64,000 nt of DNA, taken from assembly GCF_965230735.1 (NCBI RefSeq), contig NZ_OZ246016.1, forward strand, positions 2,666,001-2,730,000. The letters are read 5' to 3'. Below are positions 52,043 to 64,000 of the stretch, piece after piece. Positions within the stretch are counted from its first letter, which is position 1; every line of letters starts with the position of its first letter. The stretch comes from Motiliproteus sp965230735 (lineage in GTDB: Bacteria; Pseudomonadota; Gammaproteobacteria; Pseudomonadales; Balneatricaceae). The notes under the pieces are model-generated. The model was not told where the DNA came from. It ran no database searches and saw only the letters and a program-made list of their open reading frames with translations. The position numbers and the translations under genes were made by a program.

Positions 52043-52672
52043 TTACTTGGTTCCGAAGATCTTGTCACCGGCATCGCCCAGACCCGGCAGGATATAGCCC
52101 TGATCGTTGAGGCGCTCGTCAACTGAGGCGGTGTAGATGTCGATATCCGGATGGGCTTCTTCCAGCTTGGCGATCCCTTCCGGGGACGCGACCAGGAACA
52201 GGCCTTTGATTGATTGGCAGCCGGCCTTCTTCAGCATGTCAATGGTGGCGATCAGGGTGCCGCCGGTAGCCAGCATCGGATCGATGATCAGCGCGGTACG
52301 CTCATCGATATCGCTGACCAGCTTTTCGAAGTAAGGCACGGCTTCCAGGGTTTCTTCGTCGCGATACAGGCCAACCACGCTGACCTTGGCGCTCGGAACC
52401 AGTTGCAACACCCCGTCGAGCATGCCCAGACCGGCCCGCAGAATCGGCACCACGGTGATCTTTTTACCCTTGATGTTCTCAACCATCAGCGGGTCACCGG
52501 TCCAACTGGTAATTTCCACCAACTCGGTTTCCAGCTCGCGCGTCGCCTCGTAAGTCAGCAGGTTGCCGATCTCACTGCAAAGCTCACGGAAATGTTTGGT
52601 GCTGACCCCATGCTTACGCATCAGGCCGATTTTATGCTGTACCAGCGGATGTTTGATCTCGTGGACCGCCAT
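52043..52672 (-). CDS. upp: Uracil phosphoribosyltransferase
   Basis: A 209-residue PRTase that makes UMP from uracil and PRPP. Landmarks: HPLVQHKIGLMRKHGVSTKHFREL, VVPILRAGLGMLDGVL, the PRPP loop IDPMLATGGTLIATIDMLK and the C-terminal uracil-binding segment DQGYILPGLGDAGDKIFGTK. Length equals E. coli Upp (208). First gene of the upp-uraA salvage operon. Confidence 0.97.
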   Translation of the reverse strand: MAVHEIKHPLVQHKIGLMRKHGVSTKHFRELCSEIGNLLTYEATRELETELVEITSWTGDPLMVENIKGKKITVVPILRAGLGMLDGVLQLVPSAKVSVVGLYRDEETLEAVPYFEKLVSDIDERTALIIDPMLATGGTLIATIDMLKKAGCQSIKGLFLVASPEGIAKLEEAHPDIDIYTASVDERLNDQGYILPGLGDAGDKIFGTK

Positions 52673-52833
52673 CTGACTCCCCTACCTGTGGCTGCAGCGC
52701 CAAGGCAGAAACGCTTGGCGCGGATAAATTGGCCGAATTGTAAAGGATTATTAACAGCGCGATAAGACTTTCGTCGGGCATTCGACGGATAAAACTGAGT
52801 TGAATCAGTTCACCGCCGACAAGCTCTTGGCGG

Positions 52834-54498
52834 TCAGGTCTGACAAAGCCGCTCGATCTGCTGACGAACCGGCGCCAACGCTGCATCTTTGGCGATCTCG
52901 ACCTGCTCGATCAGGATCTCACGCAGTACCGCTTCGGTGGTCAACGGATTCGCCAGCACCGCCCGGAACACCACGATCGGCTGACCGTCATAGCGTTTCG
53001 GGGTCAGCCGGGTGCGGGACACAAACGCCCGCCCGTGCTCACGCTGAGTCTTTTGCAGATAGCGGGTTGATCGGTTGAGCAGCTCGTTAAGTTCGGTTCT
53101 TTGTTCAGCGGCCTGGTCAGAACCGGCACCCTCCAGCAGCGCGCGGGCTTCCGGCGGACACCAGCGGTAGGTCAGAATATTCAGTTCCGGCTCGGTGATC
53201 AGCTCGAATTCCGGATGCGCATCGATCATGCGGGCAAACGCCGCGGCTTTTTCGATTCCCTGATCGATCAACAGCTGATAGCCACGCCGACCGATAATCT
53301 TCAGTGCCGAGTGGACCAGCATCGCCATCCCGGGGCGCGAACCTTCCAGGGTATTACTGCCCAGGTCTTTCGATCCCTGACGAATAATGTACTGGGCATG
53401 GTGCTCGATGCTGTTGAGCGCGGCGGGATCTTTGAACAACACCAGCCCCACCCCCATCGGCACATAGAGCTGCTTATGGGCATCAATCGTTACCGAGTCG
53501 GCCCGCTCGATACCCGCCAGGCGACCACGATACTTTTCGGAGAACAGAGTCGGCCCGCCCCAGGCACCATCGACATGGAAATGCAGCTGGTGCTCTTCGG
53601 CGATATCAGCCAGGGTGTCGAGCGGATCGATATGACCGGTTTCGGTGGTGCCGGCGATACCTACCAAGCCAAACGGACGAATCCCCTGCGCTTTTAACTC
53701 GGCGATCTTGGCCTGCAGCGCCTCGGGACGAATCCGATTCAGGTCATCGGTCTCAACCGCCACCAAACCGGCGCGTCCCAATCCCAGCACATCGGCCGCC
53801 TTGCTTAATGAATAGTGGCCACGCTCGGAAACCAGCACCGCGCCACCTTCACAGCCATAGTGTTTGAAGGCCGCATAGACGCCCTCTTCGGCGATGCCGC
53901 GAAACTCGCCATCCGGGCCGAAGGCACGATTGCGGGCGGCCCAGAGCGCGGTGATGTTGGCGATGGTGCCGCCGGAGCAAAACGCCCCCAGATGCTGATG
54001 GGCATCGTGTAGCCAACGTTGATAGAAGGCTTCATCATTGCCGTAAACCAGTCGGTGCAGCATACCCAGCACCTGACGCTCCAGCGGAGTAAAGGCCTTG
54101 GAGGTTTCGGTTTTCACCAGGTTCTGGTTCAGCGCGATCATGATCTTGGACAATGGGATCATGAAATACGGCAGCGCCGAGGTCATATGACCGACAAAAC
54201 TCGGTGACGAGGTGTGCACCGATTGAGCGACTACCTTCTCGAGCAGAAAGTCGGTCTGCTCGGACACCAGCAGGGCTGACTCAGGGATTTCGGTGTCGGT
54301 GAAATCCTGTTCGATCTCGGCCAGATCGATCTCTTCGGCCACGATATGCTGCTGCAGAAAGCCGGCCATGTTCTGGGAGATCGATTGATCGAGTCGGCCG
54401 AGGGTCGACTCCGGCGCCTCGGGGACGGTGAAGATCCGCAACAGGTTATCCAGGCTGGCACGTACAGTTTTGTCGCTGCTGTGACCCTGTGACGTCAT
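52834..54498 (-). CDS. panP: PLP-dependent aspartate 1-decarboxylase (PanP type)
   Basis: A 554-residue group II PLP decarboxylase. Landmarks: SPSFVGHMTSALPYFMIPL, GAFCSGGTIANITALWAARN, FHVDGAWGGPTLFSEKYRG and the PLP lysine in SVTIDAHKQLYVPMGVGLVL. It matches the PanP group of marine gammaproteobacteria, which replaces pyruvoyl PanD and supplies beta-alanine for pantothenate. Glutamate decarboxylase is a possible alternative name but the N- and C-termini fit PanP. ATG 54498 has the strong site GGAGG. Transcribed alone, leftward. Confidence 0.9.
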   Translation of the reverse strand: MTSQGHSSDKTVRASLDNLLRIFTVPEAPESTLGRLDQSISQNMAGFLQQHIVAEEIDLAEIEQDFTDTEIPESALLVSEQTDFLLEKVVAQSVHTSSPSFVGHMTSALPYFMIPLSKIMIALNQNLVKTETSKAFTPLERQVLGMLHRLVYGNDEAFYQRWLHDAHQHLGAFCSGGTIANITALWAARNRAFGPDGEFRGIAEEGVYAAFKHYGCEGGAVLVSERGHYSLSKAADVLGLGRAGLVAVETDDLNRIRPEALQAKIAELKAQGIRPFGLVGIAGTTETGHIDPLDTLADIAEEHQLHFHVDGAWGGPTLFSEKYRGRLAGIERADSVTIDAHKQLYVPMGVGLVLFKDPAALNSIEHHAQYIIRQGSKDLGSNTLEGSRPGMAMLVHSALKIIGRRGYQLLIDQGIEKAAAFARMIDAHPEFELITEPELNILTYRWCPPEARALLEGAGSDQAAEQRTELNELLNRSTRYLQKTQREHGRAFVSRTRLTPKRYDGQPIVVFRAVLANPLTTEAVLREILIEQVEIAKDAALAPVRQQIERLCQT

Positions 54499-54746
54499 AT
54501 AAACCTCCTACCACCTATCGCTTGCCGACTCGTCGGCCATTTTTTAACCGGCCCGCGAGTATTTCAAAGCCAAACTTTTAATGCAACGCAACAAAAGCCT
54601 GCCGAAAAATGCCAAACCTCATTTTTTTCATCACCAATTGAAGCAAATTCAGCCTCTTAGCTGATTATTCCAAGTACAATGCACGGTTTTTAGGCTCCGG
54701 CACCGCCACGCCCGTACCCAACGCTAATGAATAAAAGGATCAAGAA

Positions 54747-58472
<3,726 letters not shown>

Positions 58473-58511
58473 GTTCTTAACTTAACAGCACTTTAGGTAA
58501 AGGAAGACCCC

Positions 58512-58615
58512 ATACATCGATTCGAGTCTCTGGTCTGGTCGTTGCGCTGGTTGATGATCATCCCGGTGGGAGTCATCGATTGCTAAGCTCCTCTGTCACT
58601 CAATACAGAAGATGA
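58512..58615 (+). pseudogene. Decayed N-terminus resembling a UPF0114/YqhA membrane protein
   Basis: From an ATA at 58512 (where a start codon would be expected, behind AAAGGAAG) the frame reads IHRFESLVWSLRWLMIIPVG and stops at 58586. A shifted frame continues LLSSSVTQY. Together they resemble the first 35 residues of UPF0114-type proteins (F-E-S-x-x-W-x-x-R-W then a first helix ending S-L-L-S-S). The lost start codon, frameshift and missing remainder indicate a dead remnant. The family call is from memory. Confidence 0.35.
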
Positions 58616-58736
58616 TCGACGACCTACCGCAGATCATGATGTATGCCGCCTAGGTGCAAGTGCTAAGGAAACATTGTCGGGGCTGGCCATGTTTCTGATT
58701 CAGACGAGGCTTGGTGAAGAGAGTAAACAGTAAAAG

Positions 58737-58764
58737 AAAAGGGGCGCCGATCACTCGACGCCCC
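58737..58764 (-). terminator. Intrinsic terminator of the RTX gene
   Basis: On the minus strand GGGGCGTCGA...GGCGCCCC pairs over at least six GC bases and is followed by TTTTCTTTT. It lies about 32 bp after the RTX stop codon. Confidence 0.8.
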
Positions 58765-58796
58765 TCTGACACGCTAGGCTTTGGAAAAAGCTAAAC

Positions 58797-61700
58797 CTAG
58801 CGACTTTCCCAGGCTGCAGTCAACACAGGCTGCAGTGCGTCCTGGGTTGACTGGCTGATAACACTGCCGGCACCGGAAGGAACATCAAAGGCTGCCATTG
58901 CATTGACTAATTGAGCCACCTGATTATTCCTGAGCACCGATGTGCCGACTTCGATCTCATCCAGTTGGGCGCCATCACTGAGGTACCAGTCACCAACGGT
59001 TACCTGATCATCACTGCCGACAAGGTTGATCTGAAGATCATCACCCTGTCGGCTGAACCACAGCTGATCTGTTGTAACACCTCCGGACAACGACAACACA
59101 TCATGGCCTGCTGTATCGTTCTGAATGATATGGTCCTGACCATCGCCCTGAGAAAACAGGTACAGGTCATCTCCAGCGCCACCGTCCAGAACGTCGTTGC
59201 CGGTTTCTCCAATCAGGATATCGTTGCCTCCACTTCCCGAAAGCACATCATCACCGGCGCCTCCTGAAAGCTGGTCATCACGGTCGCTACCCGTGAGCGT
59301 GTCCTGGCCATCAGTACCGGCAATCACGTCGGTCAACAGATCATAGGTAACGGCCGTAGTTGTCGGTGCGCTCACTCCGAAGGCACCATACAATTGCGCT
59401 GCCGTAATTTGACCGCCTGTTTCAAACTCCAGTCGCTCGATAGTATTGGCGATGGCAAAGAAGTTCTCGATCTGTACCTGATCTCCATTCGTACCAACTC
59501 TCAAGGTAAGATCATTGCCTGATTTCATCAGGCCACTTGCCACATCATTGAAGACGATACCGTCCGTGAAGCGAATGATATTGCTGCCCTGAGTATCAAC
59601 GATGGTGTCCTGACCATGTCCAGCGCCTATGAGATAAACATCATCTCCATCCCCACCAATCAGTTGGTCATTCCCCAATCCACCCTGCAGACTGTCATCA
59701 CTCCGTCCTGCAAACAGCAGGTCATGACCGTCACCACCGGCTAAGGTATTCGCCAAAGCATCTCCCAACACCAACTCACCACTGCTTAATGTTGCTGTTG
59801 GTGCCGCTAGACCGAAAGCGCCAAACAACTGCGCTGCGGTGAGCTGCCCTCCCACTTCAAACTCCAGTTTTTCAATGGTATTAGCCACCGAGAAGAAGTT
59901 TGAAATGCGGACCTGATTGGTGCTTGAACCCGAGATTCTAAGGATCAGATCGTTACCCGACTTCATCAGTCCGCTGGCCACATCGTTGAAACCGATGCCA
60001 TCAACGAATCGAATGATATTCTGCCCTTCGGAATCGATGATCACGTCCTGTCCATTTGCCGCGCCGATGATGTATACATCATCACCGGTGCCACCGATAA
60101 GACGATCGTTACCTCCTAGTCCTGCAATCGAATCGTTACCGGCACCCGCTACGAGAATCTCGCCTTGATCGGTCCCGGATATCGCATCATCGCCATCAAG
60201 GTTCAAAGAGGGGCCGGCTGGCGCCGTATCACCACCGGACTGGTCGCTACCGCTATCTCCCCCGGTGTTGCCGGTATCGCCTGTATCCGACCCGTTGCCG
60301 GTCGAGGAATCACTGCCCCGTAGGGCTGTCAGCTGAGCGGCAATAGCAGCGGCAGTCTGGGTATAACCACCGTTTGGCTGCACCATGATTTCATGGTTTC
60401 CGCCGAGGAAGTGATTTTTGATACGAACCTGCTGATTCAGATCACCATCTACCAATACGATTAGATCATCACCATCCTGGTGGTAGCTCAGTCGATCAGG
60501 GCTGACATCATTGAAGAAAAGGATGTCCTGGCCATCTTCGGCATCGAGGATTTCATCCTTACCATCACCCGCAAAGTAATAGTAGCGGTCATTACCAGCA
60601 CCACCTTCCAGGCGATCATCTCCGTCTTCACCAAACAGCGTGTCGTCGCCTGCACCACCGATCAACACATCATTACCTGAATCGCTGTTGATACCATTAC
60701 CACCAGACAGGTAATCGTTGCCTTCTCCACCTTCCAGGCGATCATCGCCCGACATTCCGTAAAGGCTGTCGTTACCACCAAAACCACGAATCAGGTCGTT
60801 ACCACCGCTACCTTGATGAACCCCTGCATTAGCATCGCCATCAATCAGGGAGTCGAAGTCGCCTTCCACCTCACTGGCAGCCACAATCTGATTGATCTGA
60901 TCAGTACTCAGGCCATAGCCGCTGCTCGGCTGAATGACATCAATGGCATAGTCACCGCCGAGGAAGTGATTGATGATTCGTACAGACTGCGCTGAACCGT
61001 CATCCACATTAACCAGCAGGTCATCGCCATCCCGCACAAAGGCCAGGCGATCACTATCGATACCATCCTGGAAGAACAGAACATCGTAACCACCACCGCT
61101 GTTGTCGATAACGTCATGACCATCACCGGCAAAGGTGAAGTACTTGTCGTCACCGGTACCACCGTCCAGAGTATCGTTGCCCGAACGCCCTACCAGGCGA
61201 TCATTGTCATCCCCGCCAAACAGCTGATCGTCCCCGTTCTGACCATCAAGGTAATCATCCCCGGCATCACCATAAACCCTGTCGTTACCTTCTCCGGACC
61301 AGACACCGTCTTCACCGGCTCCGGCCCGGAACTCTTCGTTCAGATCACGGTAGCCGTGTAGCTGCGCATCATCGCCGTCTGTGCCGTAGGTCACCATCAG
61401 GGCTTCCAGGTCGGCATTGGTCAGCGTGCTGCCATCGGCGAATTCAAAGCGATTGATCTTGAAGTGTTCGGTAGGCTGACGGAACCAGTTTTCAATAGTG
61501 ATCTGATCACTGCCGTTGCTGTGACTGATGACCATATTGTCGCCATGACGGGCAAACGACAGATCATCGGCTTGGATGCCCTCTCCAAATCTCAATATAT
61601 CCTCAGAAGGTGAGAAGTTGGTATAAGCCTGATCCTGACGGCGTTCAATGATATGGTCGGCACCATCGCCCAGGTTAAACAGATAAGTATCGTTGCCGAA

Positions 61701-64000
61701 GGAACCGTAGAGAGTGTCGTTACCGGCACCACCTTCAAGGGTATTGGCCAACGTTGTCGTTAGCTGACTGAACGCAATCAAGGTGTCATTACCCGCACCA
61801 CCTCGCAGCGTGTCAGCCCCCCAACCAATCAAGGTGTCATGACCTGCGCCGCCATCCAGAAGTCCTTCACCCTCAAGAACATCATCGCCGGCATCACCAT
61901 AGAGCTCTCCGATGCCCGTCAGTTGATCGCTGCCCTCGCCGCCATGCAGCACATTGACACCCTGGATATCAGTCAGGATATCGTCACCGAGACCGCCATC
62001 CAGCAGATCATCATCACGCCCGCCGTCCAGGGTATCGTTACCGGAATCGCCGTACAGCTCATCCTCTCCATCACCGCCCAGCAGTTCATCATTGTGATCA
62101 CCACCAGACAGGGTATCGTTACCCTCCTGTCCCGACAGTGTATCGTCTCCAGATTGCCCCTGCAGATTGTCATTATCGCCGCCACCCCAAAGGGTATCTG
62201 AGCCGATTCCCCCCTCTAAAGTATCATTTCCTAGATTGCCCCAAATCAGATCGTCACCAGCATCACCGGAGAGTGAGTCATCAGCAGCGCCGCCAAAGAG
62301 CTGGTCATTCCCATCACCGCCTGAAATATCATTTTCAGTGTTGAAACCTTCGATATAGTCTTGATCGGCAGTAGTCCGTAACGCCTGAAGGCGAATATCC
62401 GCAGCATTCCAGCTGACGTTGTCCGAAAACTCGATGGTTTCGATACGGCTTCCGTCAGAGATAAAGCTACCGTCCTCGACATGATTGAGCAGGGTGATCT
62501 TGTCCGTGCCATAAGTGAGCACAAAATTATCGCCGTCTCTTCGAATCAATACCTGATCCGGACGCACATCTTCAAACTTGACCGTTGTTGAGCCTTCCCG
62601 ATCGTCGATGATGTCTACACCATCGCCCGATGAGAAGGTATAAGCATCGTTGCCGGCACCGCCCCTTAAGGTATCATCGCCCGCATTTCCTTGAAGATTA
62701 TCGTCATAGGCATAGCCGGTGATGACGTTATCACTCTGATCGCCAATCAGCGCACGCTGCAGAAGTTCCTGCTGATTCCATACTTCCCCAGAAGCAAACA
62801 AAACCTGGCTAATCGATCCGGCAGAGGCATCATCGCCCATATAGAAACCGGCTAACTTGATCGAATCATCTGCGCTATATCGAACGATCAGGTCATTGGC
62901 ACTGCGTTCAACATGGACATTCTCGGAAAGAATGCCCTGGGCAAACTCAATGCTGTCGACATCTCCGTTAGCACCATTGTTAACAATAGTGTCGTCGCCA
63001 TCACCGACAGAGAAAAGGTAGCGGTCATGCCCTGCGCCGGCATCCAGATGGTCACTCCCGGTGCCGCCGATCAGGGTGTCATCGCCTGCTAGGCCATACA
63101 GATGATCTTCATCGGCACCACCTTCCAGGCGGTCGTTACCTGCGTTGGCAACCAGATTGTCATTCCCCCCGTTACCAACCAGGATATCGTCAGACTCAAA
63201 GCCAATCAGATCATCATCGGTTTCATAGCCTGTTTTAGCCATATCAAGAATGTCATTACGACTCCAAACAGTCCCATCAGCAAATTCAATGCTCTCAACG
63301 GATTGCGCAGATCGGTTTAGCTGATTAAAGAAATCGGAAACGTACAATTCACCGCCATCGTACTCCAGCAGTAAGTCTTTCGAGCCCGGCTGGTATCTGA
63401 CCCTGATATTTTCTGGCAGGAAGTTCTCGTCCAATCGGATGACATCAATGTCATCAAGCTTACCGGCATTTTCATCGACGCGATCGGTACCGCCAAAACC
63501 TACATGGTAGGTATCATTACCCTGCCCGCCGGAAAGTGAATCGCTGCCGTCACCGCCGAATAACTGATCATCACCATCGCCACCGGAAATAACGTCTGAT
63601 CCATCACCACCATAGAGCGCATCATTGCCCTGCTCGCCGTACAGATGATCGCTCCCACCGTATCCATGGATTTCATCATCCTGATGACTGCCATAGATAG
63701 ACTCGACTTCATCCGTCCCCATGTTGGTTCGGGTATCGACCTCACTCGGAGTCAACATAATCGACGAATTATCCGCTGAAATAAATGTCAGGCCCCTTGA
63801 TGCAGCGGCACCGACAGCACTGTAGAAGTGATTAATACGGATGCCGTCGGAATCGTTACCTAAGAAGCTGATATAAAGCCCTGTATCACTGCGTCGCATC
63901 AATACATTAGTAAAATCCTGATCCGTTAGCTGAATGGTAATTTGACCGGAGTCGTCGGTAATCGTATCGACGCCATCCCCTTGGGCGAAGATATAGGTAT
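58797..64000 (-). CDS. Giant RTX-type calcium-binding protein, C-terminal part (5' end outside window)
   Basis: The frame is open to the window edge, giving more than 1730 residues. It alternates blocks of the RTX nonapeptide GGxGxDxLx (GGDGSDVISGGDGDDQLFGG) with haemolysin-related domains of about 65 residues. Each of these starts D-x-I-x-x-D-x-L/V, carries D-L-x-V/L and ends in a helix such as QLTAAQLFGAFG. I count nine such modules plus a partial one at the edge. A Ser/Gly/Asp/Thr linker divides modules six and seven. Modules seven and eight are near copies sharing FNDVASGLMKSGNDL. Such proteins are usually secreted by a type I system, folding on calcium outside; function (adhesin, protease, toxin or matrix protein) depends on the unseen N-terminus. 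Highly acidic. Confidence 0.92.
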   Translation of the reverse strand, partial: TYIFAQGDGVDTITDDSGQITIQLTDQDFTNVLMRRSDTGLYISFLGNDSDGIRINHFYSAVGAAASRGLTFISADNSSIMLTPSEVDTRTNMGTDEVESIYGSHQDDEIHGYGGSDHLYGEQGNDALYGGDGSDVISGGDGDDQLFGGDGSDSLSGGQGNDTYHVGFGGTDRVDENAGKLDDIDVIRLDENFLPENIRVRYQPGSKDLLLEYDGGELYVSDFFNQLNRSAQSVESIEFADGTVWSRNDILDMAKTGYETDDDLIGFESDDILVGNGGNDNLVANAGNDRLEGGADEDHLYGLAGDDTLIGGTGSDHLDAGAGHDRYLFSVGDGDDTIVNNGANGDVDSIEFAQGILSENVHVERSANDLIVRYSADDSIKLAGFYMGDDASAGSISQVLFASGEVWNQQELLQRALIGDQSDNVITGYAYDDNLQGNAGDDTLRGGAGNDAYTFSSGDGVDIIDDREGSTTVKFEDVRPDQVLIRRDGDNFVLTYGTDKITLLNHVEDGSFISDGSRIETIEFSDNVSWNAADIRLQALRTTADQDYIEGFNTENDISGGDGNDQLFGGAADDSLSGDAGDDLIWGNLGNDTLEGGIGSDTLWGGGDNDNLQGQSGDDTLSGQEGNDTLSGGDHNDELLGGDGEDELYGDSGNDTLDGGRDDDLLDGGLGDDILTDIQGVNVLHGGEGSDQLTGIGELYGDAGDDVLEGEGLLDGGAGHDTLIGWGADTLRGGAGNDTLIAFSQLTTTLANTLEGGAGNDTLYGSFGNDTYLFNLGDGADHIIERRQDQAYTNFSPSEDILRFGEGIQADDLSFARHGDNMVISHSNGSDQITIENWFRQPTEHFKINRFEFADGSTLTNADLEALMVTYGTDGDDAQLHGYRDLNEEFRAGAGEDGVWSGEGNDRVYGDAGDDYLDGQNGDDQLFGGDDNDRLVGRSGNDTLDGGTGDDKYFTFAGDGHDVIDNSGGGYDVLFFQDGIDSDRLAFVRDGDDLLVNVDDGSAQSVRIINHFLGGDYAIDVIQPSSGYGLSTDQINQIVAASEVEGDFDSLIDGDANAGVHQGSGGNDLIRGFGGNDSLYGMSGDDRLEGGEGNDYLSGGNGINSDSGNDVLIGGAGDDTLFGEDGDDRLEGGAGNDRYYYFAGDGKDEILDAEDGQDILFFNDVSPDRLSYHQDGDDLIVLVDGDLNQQVRIKNHFLGGNHEIMVQPNGGYTQTAAAIAAQLTALRGSDSSTGNGSDTGDTGNTGGDSGSDQSGGDTAPAGPSLNLDGDDAISGTDQGEILVAGAGNDSIAGLGGNDRLIGGTGDDVYIIGAANGQDVIIDSEGQNIIRFVDGIGFNDVASGLMKSGNDLILRISGSSTNQVRISNFFSVANTIEKLEFEVGGQLTAAQLFGAFGLAAPTATLSSGELVLGDALANTLAGGDGHDLLFAGRSDDSLQGGLGNDQLIGGDGDDVYLIGAGHGQDTIVDTQGSNIIRFTDGIVFNDVASGLMKSGNDLTLRVGTNGDQVQIENFFAIANTIERLEFETGGQITAAQLYGAFGVSAPTTTAVTYDLLTDVIAGTDGQDTLTGSDRDDQLSGGAGDDVLSGSGGNDILIGETGNDVLDGGAGDDLYLFSQGDGQDHIIQNDTAGHDVLSLSGGVTTDQLWFSRQGDDLQINLVGSDDQVTVGDWYLSDGAQLDEIEVGTSVLRNNQVAQLVNAMAAFDVPSGAGSVISQSTQDALQPVLTAAWESR

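Larger units (their letters stand above)
58473..58796. other. Intergenic region between metH and the RTX gene
   Basis: Contains the remnant of a membrane-protein gene (58512-58615) and the RTX-gene terminator (58737-58764). Between 58616 and 58736 I see nothing recognisable. Confidence 0.5.

Noticed and set aside
54499..54746. Possible cobalamin or SAM riboswitch before metH
   Set aside because: I could not find the conserved B12-box or SAM-box elements, and only a plain -10-like TACAAT is visible.
58797..64000. Short regularly spaced repeats resembling a CRISPR or tandem-repeat array
   Set aside because: The periodicity is 27 bp and in frame, coding for RTX nonapeptides; there are no unique spacers or cas genes.

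Overview
The window looks like a chromosomal segment from a marine gammaproteobacterium of the Oceanospirillales type. Genome-wide housekeeping genes (rapA, hflD, mnmA, rluE, metH, a monomeric NADP isocitrate dehydrogenase, panP-type aspartate decarboxylase, upp-uraA) are all gammaproteobacterial in character, and the accessory content (sarcosine oxidase, a TRAP transporter, dmdB/dmdC-like enzymes, a giant RTX protein) is typical of organisms living on marine osmolytes. The genus is an inference from gene content only. No rRNA, tRNA, CRISPR array or prophage was seen; the only mobile element is one IS3-family copy.

Layout. 1-3.6 kb: lipoproteins (the first cut by the window edge), a strong promoter with a TetR/AcrR-like operator in front of a small unknown ORF, a flavin-reductase-like enzyme and an XRE-cupin regulator. 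3.7-12.8 kb: a leftward operon glyA-sdaA-soxB-soxD-soxA-soxG-purU, which turns sarcosine into glycine, then serine and pyruvate, and disposes of the one-carbon unit. 13.2-17.1 kb: a divergent, translationally coupled trio of response regulator, periplasmic solute-binding protein and hybrid histidine kinase. 17.2-19.0 kb: the ABC-F ATPase ybiT with a coupled, frameshifted small membrane gene. 19.3-24.7 kb: a TRAP transporter divergent from an AraC/GATase1 regulator (GbdR/SouR type), a 13-residue-repeat microprotein and an ACT-domain protein. 25-28.5 kb: an acyl-CoA dehydrogenase and acyl-CoA ligase of the DmdC/DmdB families.

28.8-34.6 kb: a signalling cluster (double-Cache hybrid kinase, overlapping PhoB-like regulator, REC-PAS-GGDEF-EAL protein). 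34.7-36.6 kb: prpE with two GntR/PrpR-like palindromes upstream. 36.9-43.9 kb: rluE, rapA, an orphan moaE, nudJ, mnmA, hflD. 44.3-45.5 kb: an intact IS3-family element with a 6-bp target duplication and an orfA/orfB -1 frameshift site. 45.7-47.8 kb: a LysR regulator and a ureohydrolase (agmatinase family). 47.9-54.5 kb: icd, a structured non-coding stretch, uraA, upp and panP. 54.7-58.5 kb: metH. 58.8-64.0 kb: the C-terminal 1.7 thousand residues of a giant RTX-type calcium-binding protein running off the right edge.

The linking theme of the left half is methylated-osmolyte and one-carbon metabolism. Sarcosine oxidase feeds methylene-THF and glycine to GlyA, PurU releases surplus formyl-THF as formate, SdaA deaminates serine, and the nearby DmdB/DmdC-like pair and PrpE could process the acyl moieties of sulfonium or short-chain substrates. 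The substrate of the TRAP transporter and the ligand of the kinase/binding-protein trio are not known and are the most interesting functional gaps.
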